A stretch of 64,000 nucleotides of DNA, from positions 103,646,912-103,710,911 of the forward strand of contig CM043963.1 of NCBI GenBank assembly GCA_014529385.2, given 5' to 3'. Each line of letters starts with the position of its first letter. Within the stretch, counting starts at the first letter, position 1. The DNA is from Adiantum capillus-veneris (taxonomy: Eukaryota > Streptophyta > Polypodiopsida > Polypodiales > Pteridaceae). Positions 1 through 10,141 of this stretch are shown here, in pieces. Position numbers and translations under genes: made by a program. Below the pieces are notes generated by a model that saw nothing but the letters and a program-made list of their open reading frames with translations, was not told the DNA's origin and searched no databases.

Positions 1-2859
1 GAAGAGTTAGACTTGTCTACTTTTCTAAACGGATTCCAAGATGTGTTCATCGATGATATCCCTATGGACCTACCTCCAAAATGAGGGGATGATGACCATC
101 GTATTGAGCTCCTTCCAGGAAGCTCACCGCCTAGCAAACCTCCTTATCGAGTCTCACAAGCTCAACAAGAGGAGATTATGAGGCAAGTACAAGAATTGGT
201 AGAAAAAGGGATGGTGAGGCCTAGTTCCCCTCCCTTTTGTTCTCCAGTCCTTTTAGTGCAAAAGAAAGATGGTACATACCGTATGTGTGTGGACTATCGA
301 GCACTAAACCATATCACTATCAAAAACAGATTTCCCGTGCCTCGGGTAGAAGATCTGTTTGATAAGCTACAAGGCTCTACCTAATTCAGTAGGATTGACC
401 TTAAGAGTGGCTATCATCAAATAAGGATAGTGGATGAAGATATCCTAAAGACCGCGTTTCGCACAACATTTGGTCTTTATGAATATCTAGTCATGCCTTT
501 TGGCTTGACTAATGCACCAGCTACTTTCAATCGTCTCATGGAGAAAATTTTTAGACCATATCGTAAATTCACTGGAGTGTTCTTTGATGATATCATCATC
601 TACTCCAAGTCTTTGGAGGAACATAAGCAACATCTCCAAGTGATTTTTCAAGCCTTGAGGGAGAACAAACTTTTTCTCAACCAAAAGAAAAGTGAATTCT
701 TCCTTCAAGAGATTCAATATCTAGGTCATATTATCTCTCACGATGGTATTCGTATGGATCCATCAAAGTTAGAGGTAATAAAATCATGGCCTAACCCAAG
801 GAATCTACATGAGCTAAGAAGCTTTATTGGTATGTGTGCATACTATAGACGCTTCATAGCAAAATTCTCTCAAGTAGCAGGACCACTACACGACTTAACA
901 AAGAAGAACGTTAAGTTTGTATGGACTGCTAAGGAGCAAAATGCTTTTGAAAAACTCAAAGAGAAGCTTACTTCCCAACCAGTCCTCGTGCTTCCGGATC
1001 TCTCAAAACCATTTGAGGTCCAATGTGATGCTTGTGGTGATTTCCTTGGAGCGGTTTTGCTTCAAGAAGGGCATGCCATAGCATATGAGAGCCGAAGGCT
1101 CAATAGTGATGAACGAGTCTTGGGCATTTATGAGAAAGAGCTTTTAGCTATTCTACATGCCCTAGACACATGGAAGCACTACCTATTGGGGACTCCATTT
1201 ATCCTACGAACCGACCACCAAAGTCTCAAGTATTTCATGACGCAAACCAAGCTTTCCGACAAACAAATGAGGTGGGCAAATTTTCTTTCGCAATTTAATT
1301 TCCATATTGCTCACATAGCTGGTAAGCACAATCAAGTTGCCAATGCACTTTCACGACGACCCAAAGTTAATGCGGTGTCTATAGCTACTCACAATGATCT
1401 ATCCTCTATGATAGATGAGTATGTTACTGACCGTGACTTTAGAGACATAATGTCAGACCTTGCTTTGGGGAAGAAAGAGGAACCATTCACCTTGCAGGAT
1501 GGTTATCTTCTCCACGGCAATAGGCTATGTGTTACCCATTCCCTTCGTGAGAAGGTTATGTATGAATCCCATGCTCCTCCATATGCAGGGCATAGAGGTA
1601 TTCAACCTACTCTCCGAGGAGTAGAGACGTATTTCTATTGGCCTACCATGAAAGTGGACATACAAGAGTATGTTTCAAAATGTGTAGTATGCCAAAAGAC
1701 CAAGTATGATAGAGGGAAGCAACCTGGATTACTCCAGCCATTGCCTATTCCAAATTCACCATGGGAGAGTATATCCATGGATTTCATCTTTGGATTACCC
1801 AAGTCTATCCATGGGAATACAGGAATATGGACAATAGTCGACAGGTTTAGCAAACAAGCACATTTTATTCCTGTCAAAAAGACTATTAAGGCACATGAAA
1901 TGGCAACTCTCTTCATATCTCAGATTTTCAAGCACCATGGATTACCCACATCCATCGTGTCAGATAGAGATCCTAGAATGACCAGTAATTTCTGGAAAGG
2001 TCTCTTTGAAAATCTAGGAACAAGATTGAATTTCTCTTCGGCCTATCACCCACAAACGGATAGCCAAAGTGAGATAGTCAATCTTACGATACTCGATCTA
2101 CTCAAGACTTATGTTACCGAAGTAGATCAACGCTCACAATGGAAAAAGTATTTATCTCTAGTAGAGTATGCCTACAATAATACTGTACATACTTTTACGG
2201 GGAAAGCACCTTTCGAGATCATAGAGGGAAGACCTAAAAGTCCCTTGCTACTCAAAGTACATGGGAAGATCTTCGCCGCCGATGAGTATAGCCGTGACCT
2301 AGAAGAATCTTTTCAAAAGATTAGGGAGGCTATAGCCATCTCTCAACAAAGGCAAAAAGCTGCTGCTGATAAGCACAGAAGAGCCTTAATGTTCAAAGAA
2401 AATGATTGGGTCTTACTCAAGTTTCCTAAGGCTCGATTAAGGCAAATGACGGGAAAAAATCCTACGGGCCATCAAAAGTATTATACTAAACTAGCAAAAA
2501 GATACTATGGTCCTTTCCAAATCTTGAAGCCCATTAATGAGACGGCTTATCAACTCAAGTTTCCCAACCATTGTCTTATACACAATGCCTTTCATGTAAG
2601 CCTACTTAAGCCCTACAAAGGAGAGCCACCAACTGAACCAATTATTGAAGACCCTCCCGAAGTTGAAGACCAAGAAGAGGTGCTACAACCCGAAGCTGTC
2701 CTTCGGCATGAAGACAAGGTACTACGACATGGTAAGATAATCCGACGGTATCTTATTAAGTTCAAAAATTATCCTTTTGAAGATGCTAAATGGATGCAAG
2801 GAGTACAACTTAAGGATAGTATGAACCTTGTCAATGCTTACAATGCTACATTAGAGTAA
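1..2859 (+). pseudogene. pol: Ty3 pol: RT, RNase H, integrase, chromodomain
   Basis: One frame reads from base 1 to the stop at 2857, broken by TGA at 82-84 and TAA at 382-384. In order: end of the protease-RT linker; RT with [19 protein letters not shown] and active site FFDD (580-591); RNase H (about 1009-1380), where the usual final Asp of ADALS is Asn (NALSRR); integrase zinc finger ending CVVCQ; catalytic-core motifs SMDF, SDRD and YHPQTD...SE; and a C-terminal segment from about 2695 resembling a chromodomain (YLIKFKNYP). The enzyme would copy and integrate the element's cDNA. The two stops and the RNase H change make this copy inactive. The 809-residue frame from 430 is otherwise intact, so the damage is recent. 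Confidence 0.93.
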
Positions 2860-3218
2860 GAAAATGTACAAATTTCTTTTAAATGACTCATGTTTTTGTC
2901 TTATAAGACTAGTCCTCTTTTAATTGTGCACAAATTTAACTAGTATGCATGCTTAGAATCATGTTTGTGATGACGACGTCTCTCAAACACCAAGTAGAAT
3001 TTGTCACTCTACTTTGGAAGAATGAAATAGACTAAAGAGAAGACATGCTTGCGGCAGCTATGTCTCCCAAGCACCAAATGGATTAGTCATCCATCTTGGA
3101 AAGATGTCGTAGGGTAAAAAAGGGATCCTCTACCCGCTAAGTACGATTGACTAATGACTAAGGCTTTATCTCTTCTACCTCATAGTCGAGGACGACTATG
3201 ATTTCAAGATAGAGGTAA
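2860..3218 (+). other. 3' untranslated region and polypurine tract of copy A
   Basis: A non-coding stretch between the pol stop and the 3' LTR, nearly identical to 37927-38285 in copy B. It ends in a purine-rich run (AAGATAGAGGTAA here, AGAGAGAGGTAA in copy B) directly before the LTR's TG, where plus-strand DNA priming is expected. No reading frame of note. Confidence 0.7.
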
Positions 3219-4832
3219 TGTCATAAAATCTAATATCTAACCAACCCAAATGATTTTCTCATATTAAATTGATCACTTAATGTGGGAGAATAAATGGGAA
3301 CAAGTGTCAAGATATAGATATGTGCTTATAGATCTATCTCAACACGGGGCCAATAGGAAAGGGGCCCAAATGGGAGATGGTCTATCAAGAGCAAGGCTAA
3401 CCAATGGAGCATAAGACCTTAGGGTTAGCTTCATTGAAGACCTCCAATAATGTGTGTAAAAGTCCTTTGACCTTAGGTAAGCTAGGGCTGAGCTTGAGGT
3501 GGGAACCCGGCCCAAGCTCGAAGTGCTTGACCTGCTTGAGGTGCTTGTCGTGCTTGAGGTGTTTGTCCTGCTTGATTAAGGTGCTTGAGGTGCTTGACTT
3601 ACTCCATGATTGAGGTGCTTGACTTGCTACATGATTAAGGTGCTTGAGGTGCCTTGAGATGCTTGCCTGAGATGCTTGTGGGAACACCCCCTAGTCCAAG
3701 TGCTTTGTCATGCTTGATGACTAAGGTGCTTGAGCTCCTAAAGTCAAAAGAATCCCTACAAGAGGGGGGGCGAGCCCTTTTCCTAGGGATTAGAGAGAGA
3801 AGACACACTCACACTCACAAGGGAAGCCCCAGCTTGAAGAGGCAGCAAGGACACATGTCAGGTCCCTACCCATGTTACCTTCATGTGTTGCTTGAAGCCT
3901 ATTGGCTAGGCTTCAAAGGGGTCCAATGATAAATTACTTGAATTATCTAATTGGTTTTGCATTTATCAAGTCCTCGCTCTCAAAGGGGAAAGGGGGACAC
4001 TTGTCCCAAGGCTACCCATGTTGCTTGTAATGGCTCCTGCTTGTGATTGGCTAGGCTTGGAGGGGTCCAATGAGCTTCAAGCATGAGCTACAAGGGGGGG
4101 TCGACCCAAGCAAGCTAGGGGGGTGCTTAGGGGGTATACTCACCCACACACACTCACGAGCACTCTCATTGTGTGCTATGCAAAGTGCAAGAGCTCCCTC
4201 TCCAAGCAAGTAGAGGTTGAGAGCCTACACCAACACTCTTGGCTATGGAGTGCAAATCCAACCAAGAGCCATGCTTCAATGCTTAAGCTTACCATCTCCT
4301 TCTTCTTCATTACTATGCTATTATGTATGCTAGCAACAAGAGTATGATAAGTGAGGAACTAATTCTTTCTCCTACGAAATGTTTCTTCTTCCTCTTCCCT
4401 ACCCTCTTTCCCTGCTAGCTCTCTCCACCTTCGAAGGTGTTTGAGGTCTTGGGACTGAGGCTTGGGATAGTTAAAGCTTTCTTCAAGTTTATGTTATGTT
4501 TGTGATGCATGAAGCCTTCCATCTTCATGGCATCACCTAGGTCACAGGGAACACAAAGACTGTATTGTAACAAGTCTCTCTTTATGGGAGAAATCATAAT
4601 ACAAATGCCTATTGGAGGGGGGACCGGCTCCACATAAATCCGGTCCTCAACTGTTGTCATGTTCTCTAAACTCTCTCTCTTGCAAAAGTATTGTCTATGC
4701 CAAGTTAACTAATTGCTATGATTATGTTGCTATCTTCAATTATGTCTACCCGCTATGCTCACAAAATCATTTCTTGAAAGTATTCTCATTAAATTCCGCT
4801 ATTCTCAAATTGAATAGGCAAATTCCATTACA
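3219..4832 (+). repeat. 3' LTR of chromovirus copy A (1,614 bp)
   Basis: Starts TGTCATAAAATC and ends TTCCATTACA. It matches the 3' LTR of copy B (38286-39980) along its length, the truncated 5' LTR of copy B (21627-22258), and in inverted form 16134-16640 of copy C. About 3520-3740 is a degenerate minisatellite based on GAGGTGCTTGA. Several short frames in the LTR come from this repeat and are not genes. Confidence 0.88.
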
Positions 4833-5029
4833 GGGCCAATGCATTTGTGTAGAGAACTATGCTCCATAATGTCTTGCTTTAGTGCTCTGTTTTGCTCAAC
4901 CGTTTCAGTTTTCAATTTTAGTCATGTGTTTGCTGTTGATTCATCGCCTCCATAGTGGCTTGTTGGTTATGGTGGTATTAGATCTCTTCTTCTACAAAGG
5001 TCTCTTTGATCTCCGGCAACGGCGCCAAA
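4833..5029 (-). mobile_element. Internal edge and primer-binding site of an older LTR element
   Basis: The reverse complement of 5011-5028 reads TTGGCGCCGTTGCCGGAG. This matches the 3' end of plant tRNA-Asp except near its last bases and is a common primer-binding site in plant Ty3 elements. An LTR-like TGTGGGACG begins at 5030. The element would be on the minus strand, and copy A was inserted into its leader. The inner element of the nest (primer site 35980-35997) uses a near-identical site. Confidence 0.6.
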
Positions 5030-5450
5030 TGTGGGACGCATGTCTAACCTCACCATCCTATCTTATTGTTGCAGGAAAGGAAAAATTTTGTAGAGAGCTT
5101 TATATAGATGAGCCCCATTATCGTATATGAAAATAAATCTTTCAAATGATCAAAGATTCTCCTCATTGAAAAGGATTTAAAGACATTTACTAACATTAAG
5201 GTGAGTTCAATATACGTGACCAAAGGTCCCGCTCTTATGGCTTAGATCGGTAAGCAACAATTTTCCAAGAGGGCCCCCAAAGAGATGATTGGATGATTGG
5301 AGGGGTAAAATACTTGTGCCATGGCCATATCTACCCTTCTCATTTATTGTAATGGGCACATCGACTATTTCTTGCGGTTGGCCCAATCTGGGTAGTTGTG
5401 GGGTGTAAGCAAGAGGGCATGCAAATGGTGATGGTGGTTGTCTTCTAGGA
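5030..5450 (-). repeat. Probable LTR remnant of the tRNA-Asp-primed element
   Basis: Begins TGTGGGACGCATG immediately beside the primer-binding site, as the LTR of a minus-strand element should. The other end and a partner LTR could not be found, so the right boundary is arbitrary. No coding frame recognised. Confidence 0.35.
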
Positions 5451-5460
5451 GGAAGAGGGA

Positions 5461-6443
5461 CTATTGAAAGAGGAGTTGTGTATGGTTTCCCATGAGTAGG
5501 AGGAGTAGTTGGTTGGGGTAAGGGTATGTAATTATTCGGAGGCTTTGTAGGACTCTTCTTCTTGTGATCCCTCTTTTCTTTATATGGATCTTCTTTGCAG
5601 GACTCTTCTTCTTGTGATCCATTTTCTTTGCATACAAACCCTTGGTGGCTCTACCTTTCTTTGGTGGCAAAGGAGATTCTGGATCATTTGGGTTTATTGA
5701 TCTTTCCAAAATCATAGAAACAACCTTCTCTCTCACCCACGTGACCCAAGACTCTAGATAGTCATGCAATTGAAACAAATAGAAAAAGAAATTAAAGGAC
5801 ATGAGTACATACATACATAGTTAAGAAACCAAAATAAATCAATGATACATGAGATACACACTTACAGTGAGTGTAGTCATCATGCACCTTGACTCAAGAT
5901 ATCTCCATGCATTGGCAAGCACCCTCTATCCACAAGATGTTGAGTCTGTTTGTAAAGACACTTTTTGATTGTAGTACTTGAAACCTTCTATATTGTAATC
6001 CTTATTTGTGGTACTAAGGTGACAAAAAATAAGTTTGACAGCACTGCAAGAAGACATCAATCAAAAAGCTACTAATAGAAAAAAATGGTCCATCAAGCAT
6101 AGATCATACTTCATACTTACATTTCACTTCTCCCATGGATACTTGACAATGAATTCATAAATATAATATCTTTCTCCAGAAGATTGAAGATAATAAGACT
6201 CCAATGTCCTCTACAAAAAATAACAATTAGCTAGGAATACCACAAAAAGTTATAAATATCATGTTAGGAGTTAAGAGTTACCCTTCAACATAGGGGTATA
6301 TTATGTAATTGCAGGTCAGCATGTTAAAATATTCAAATAAACTTGAAAGGCTTCTTTGCTTGTTAAAAAGGCACTGTGTCACTAGAGGATCAAGTATGGA
6401 AATTTGCATAGCTATAGCCTCTAGAAGATCCCTCATAAGACAC
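5461..6443 (-). pseudogene. Ulp1-like cysteine protease exons, degraded
   Basis: Minus-strand exons with GT-AG borders can be placed at 6443-6282, 6210-6121 and 6043-5876, followed by a lysine-rich reading frame ending at 5461. The 6043-5876 exon has QTDSTSCG, with Cys at 5932-5934. This fits the oxyanion-Gln to catalytic-Cys spacing of Ulp1 (C48) SUMO proteases, which many plant transposons carry. The next codon after SCG is TAG where Trp would be expected. The preceding exon (ESYYLQSSGERYYIYEF) fits the segment after the catalytic His, but no clear H-W pair is visible. It lies just downstream of the histone-like frame on the same strand and may be part of that transcript. The lysine-rich tail contains a short direct repeat (about 5549 and 5600). 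Family assignment is an inference. Confidence 0.4.
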
Positions 6444-6493
6444 CTAAAAAAGAAAACACATCCCCCAATGAGGCCCTTGTGCCTGCACATGCA

Positions 6494-7336
6494 CTAATAA
6501 TTAGCAAAGAGGCAACACATACCTAAGACAGATAAAGAGCACACTATCACCAAGCTCAATGTTGGGTTTACAAGCATACTTGTGTCTTGAGGGAATATGT
6601 CATAGTACACGTCATCATCCCCACACAAGGAGACATCCACCACCATTTGGCCTGTAGCTTTTTCATAAAGGAGAGAGTTGGATGCTCTTAAAATTTCTGC
6701 TTGCTCTGTAAGGATAGCATCCTCTGACATCATGTCTTTCTCCCTCTCAACCTCCTTGCCTGCGTTGATATCCTGGGCCTTTCTTGTCTCATACTGATGT
6801 GTAACATCTTCAATGACAAGCCCTGAATTTTTATGCTACCTAGAAGGGGGGATATTTAAAATTTGGAAGGCTTTAAGATCCTCACTAGGAATAAGCTCAA
6901 GCACCTTATCAAACTTGTACCTCAGCCTTGACACAAACACAAAATCTTTGCTCATAAGTGTGACCCTGTGAGCAAATGCAGCTGCAATGTAGCTATCATT
7001 CATAAAGTCTATAAGAAAATCCTCAGCATCCTCCTAAAGGCACATCAAGGCTTGATATTGCCACCTTACTGAAACAAAGGTTTTGATATTCATCATGCTC
7101 ACAAGTCTATCTAATATCTCTTTGAGAACTCTCATGAAAGGTAGCTTTGGAATGAGAAGACCAGTAGACTTTTGTGCTTTCCTTATTTCTGTTAGAGATT
7201 TGACTTGATAATTCAATCTTTTTCTAGCAGTAGGCCTCTGACAAGGTTGTGTAAGTGGTTTCATTAAATCATCATCTTTCTCTGGATGTTTTGGGGCTTG
7301 GTAAACTTTTCTTGCAGTTTGTTTTGTCCTCGCCAT
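6494..7336 (-). pseudogene. Histone H3 variant resembling CENH3, with long C-terminal extension
   Basis: Starts at ATG 7334-7336 (good context, AAATGG). The first ten residues, MARTKQTARK, are those of canonical H3. A divergent tail follows, then the histone fold: EIRKAQKSTGLLIPKLPF (alphaN to alpha1), a loop 1 longer than in H3 ending VRWQYQAL, EDAEDFL (alpha2), and AFAHRVTLMSKDF with SRLR (loop 2, alpha3). LLIP in place of LLIR, the Trp after loop 1 and VTLM-KDF are features of plant CENH3, the centromere histone, rather than of H3. Two TAG codons interrupt one continuous frame: 7034-7036 (Gln is usual there) and 6836-6838. After the fold the frame continues for about 110 codons unlike any histone. 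There is no intron within the fold, although plant CENH3 genes normally have several, so a retrocopy or transposon capture is likely. The neighbours are transposon-like genes. Confidence 0.72.
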
Positions 7337-7436
7337 TTGATGGTCGAAAACTTCTGTCTTTTGTCACAAAATACTTCAAAACAAGACCCGCAGAGAGGTC
7401 CAAGCGCTTTCGAAAGTATCCAGAACAATGCGAAAA

Positions 7437-7850
7437 GAGATCCTCCCACAATCTAGAAGAGCTTGGTATCACGTGGCTCGAGGATAAGAAAAGACGCCGC
7501 AGGACGCGATAGGAGGTCCTCCCAAAATCTGGAAGAGCTTGCTATCGTGTCGTACTGGAAGATGATGAGCTCGGTATTGCGTAGCTCAAAAACATGAAAA
7601 AATACCGCACGATGCGATAGGGGGGACACCCACAGTCTAGAACATCTTGCTATCACGTCGTACGTGAAGATGATGAGCTCGGTAGCGCTTGACCCGGAAA
7701 CATGAAAGGACACCGCAGGATGGGATAGGAGGGGCACCCACAGTCTAGAAGACCTCGCTATCGCATCGTACGGGAAACGATAGGACGTGATAGGATGCAC
7801 TCCGTAAGTGTGGAAGTACTTGCTATCGTGTCGTGCGGTAAATCGGATAG
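7437..7850. repeat. Tandem repeat of about 110 bp, roughly four copies
   Basis: Units begin near 7437, 7515, 7626 and 7735. Each carries CCCACAGTCTAGAAGA-like and GCTATCGCGTCGTACG-like segments, then CCGCACGATGCGATAGG-like segments. They lie 5' of the histone-like gene (minus) and of the acidic gene (plus), so they occupy the shared upstream region. Related CCGCACGACGCGA words recur singly at about 8135 and 8232. Could be a bidirectional promoter repeat or a transposon subterminal repeat. Confidence 0.7.
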
Positions 7851-8453
7851 AAAGGGGGTGTGCGGATGGATGAAATAACGCGAAAGAGGGTGTGCGGGCC
7901 AATGAAAGAAGAGATGCCGGAGGATGCTTGAGGTATGAAATGACGCAAATGTGTTGTTTGCGGGAAGGTGAAAAATGAGTACGTGACTTGAGCTTTTTAT
8001 ACAACCAACCGTCCGTACAATGACCATAAGCATGCCACGTGGCACATGTACATGGATGACATGTGTCCATAACGGTCATTTTTTACCTCCTTATGTAAAG
8101 CTTGATCTCGTCTTTTTGTGGTGGTGTACTCTTTTTGGTGCCGCACGACGTGAGAATCTTGTATTTTTAACATCAAGCTCTGTTTCACTTCTCTCTCAAC
8201 TCGATCACGGCTTCTCTCTCAACTCCATCACTTTAGTCCCGCACGACGCGAGGGTAAGCCTTTGCAAACTCTAGAACGTGCCTCTATTGCTTCGTTTGGG
8301 CTTCTTTTGGCGCGTTCTTATCACCAGGCACGATGCAATAGACAAAGGCCGCAGATTGTGCCTGGGGCTTCTATCGCGCCGTTTGGGTTCTTCGGCTTTA
8401 CCCTCTCCGTTTTGGTCTAGCTTCTTCGATTTGAATTTTCTTTCAACCAAACC
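7851..8453. other. Upstream region of the acidic gene
   Basis: No reading frame with coding character. Contains scattered copies of the GC-rich words of the neighbouring tandem repeat. TTTTTATAC near 7993 could serve as a TATA-like element, but nothing decides this. Confidence 0.4.
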
Positions 8454-9814
8454 ATGAACGAAGGTCGTGAAGAGATTTTAGAGCAGAGTCCAAGTGAGAA
8501 GCTCTTGGTTGCTGTCATGGATGGTGGTGACATGGAAGTGTACACCAAGGCATATGAAATATTCAACCCTTTGTTTGATCTTGCAGTTATGCTAGACTAT
8601 TTGAAGGACTTTTTGTTAGAAGAATTCAAAGAGTTTGAAGAGGCAGTTGAAGGCAAGTGTTTGGTTTTAGATGGTAAGACTTATTTCCATCTAAATTAAT
8701 TTACTACCAACTCAATTGAGAAAGGCAAAGTAGCAAGGAGGTTTGGAAGATTTTCTAAGAAGACTTCATTTATTTGTCCACCTACCATTTCTTGTCAATT
8801 ACATTCAAAGCCTTGCAACCTTGTTCCAAAATAAGTTGCCTTTCTTTTCTTTTTGTTCCTTAAAGCTGATATGCAAGGCAAAGGTGATAAAGTGAAAGAT
8901 ACAGACAAAGAGGGAACAAATACAAATGTTTCCACAGTTTTGCAGCTTGAGAAAAGTGAAATTCTAGAAGAGGAGGAAATTGATATTGCAGCTGAGAAGC
9001 AGGAGAGTGCAAATTTTGATGCGGCTCAATTTAGAGCTAGTACTGTCATTGATGAGCCAATAGAGGAGGTAGAGGTTTTTGAGGCTTCCCTTACTGTTCC
9101 AAAGCTTCCCTACTTCTATATCAATGGAAAAGAGTATATCCCTCTCCATCATATCCAATATTTGCTTAATATGAGGGAGGACTACTGTACTGCAACCATT
9201 TTTGAAGCTTCTGAGGTGGCCAAAGATTTTATTAACACAGAAGAAGAGTCAAAAGAGGAGTTTTTGGCACTTGATCTTCACACATCCAATAAAGATTTTC
9301 TTCCTGCTCCTGATGCACTTGCTCTATGCATGAAAAGAGTGGAAGAGGAGAAACCTTCCCTCAAAGATGAGGATTTTGAGAAGAGATTTGTTGAGCTTGG
9401 AATCCAATCTTTTGGCAGAGACTTTAAGCTGAAAAAAAATTGGAAAGGACGTTGACATAAGAGAGATGACTGGATCATGCAATCTCCTTCAAGAAAAAGT
9501 CATTGCCGAGGATGAGTTGCAAAAGGTAGATTTAGTTTCACCTTGATCTCCCTTCTGAAATCTTTTTCTTTTTTCAAGTTTGTTTTAATTACTCATTATG
9601 TCTTGTTTTGCAGATTGAACTCCTTGACAAAGATAATTTTCTTGGGAGAGCTAAAGGCTCGAGAGGGAAAGCAATAGAGGGTACTTCAAGAAGGGATGCC
9701 TCCTCTCTCATGCACTACATGCCTACATTGGATAGTGCCACCTTCTGTGCTTTTCACATGCAGTATTCTGAAGATCCCAAGTTGCCAATATTTGCCCTGA
9801 AGATATTGTCATGA
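8454..9814 (+). CDS. Three-exon acidic protein of unknown function, one frameshift
   Basis: Exon 1 is 8454-8673 (donor G|GTAAGA), exon 2 8866-9525 (acceptor TTAAAG, donor AAG|GTAGAT) and exon 3 9614-9814 (acceptor TTTTGCAG). The exon 1-2 junction is in phase. The protein is strongly acidic (runs such as EILEEEEID) and has a more ordered stretch, LPYFYINGKEYIPLHHIQYLL. An eight-A run at 9432-9439 shifts the frame near the end of exon 2. One base fewer would read through to the exon 3 junction, so this is a sequencing slip or a mutation. No family is recognised. It is divergent from the histone-like gene across a repeat-rich spacer and faces the transposase-like gene, so it may be a transposon accessory gene. 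Confidence 0.5.
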
Positions 9815-10141
9815 TTTTTGGGGTACACTCCCCTTCAAATCAATGCAAACAAGATCATGCTACTTGAGAGAGTTGTAGCACTTAGAATTATTTGGGTATG
9901 CTACAGGATTCAATGCCTCAAGAGTAGGATACTTTTTTTGCTACTCTAGCTATGCAACAGTAGCTGAGGAGACAAATGTCAACCTTCTTGGGGGCTATAA
10001 AAGAAGAAAACGTTTTTAGATATAGGGGTGACATGCCTAGAGATGTCAAAAAAATCAAAAACTGATGTAAATTTGACAATTTTTTGCACCAAAATATCTT
10101 TTTTGAATTTGGATTTTTTTAGAAAGATTCGGTACAAAGTT
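9815..10141. other. AT-rich spacer between convergent genes
   Basis: Lies between the 3' ends of the acidic gene (plus) and the transposase-like gene (minus). No coding frame or recognisable repeat seen. Confidence 0.4.

Larger units (their letters stand above)
1..4832 (+). mobile_element. Ty3/gypsy chromovirus, copy A (3' portion)
   Basis: The 3' part of an LTR retrotransposon whose 5' end lies outside the window. It contains pol (1-2859), a 3' untranslated stretch and one LTR (3219-4832) that starts TG and ends CA. The same pol and LTR recur in copy B (21627-39980), and gag plus the start of pol recur in inverted copy C. The chromodomain-like C-terminus places it among chromoviruses. The 5' LTR, gag and most of the protease cannot be seen. 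Confidence 0.93.

Noticed and set aside
5011-5028. tRNA-Asp gene 3' end
   Set aside because: Only the 3'-end complement is present, with no cloverleaf upstream, and it abuts a TG that starts an LTR. It is a primer-binding site. No tRNA or rRNA gene was seen in the window.
7034-7036. TAG codons in the histone-like frame as evidence of stop-codon reassignment
   Set aside because: The other genes in the window use TAG as an ordinary stop (for example at 63412-63414). CAG to TAG by deamination in a silenced repeat is the simpler explanation.
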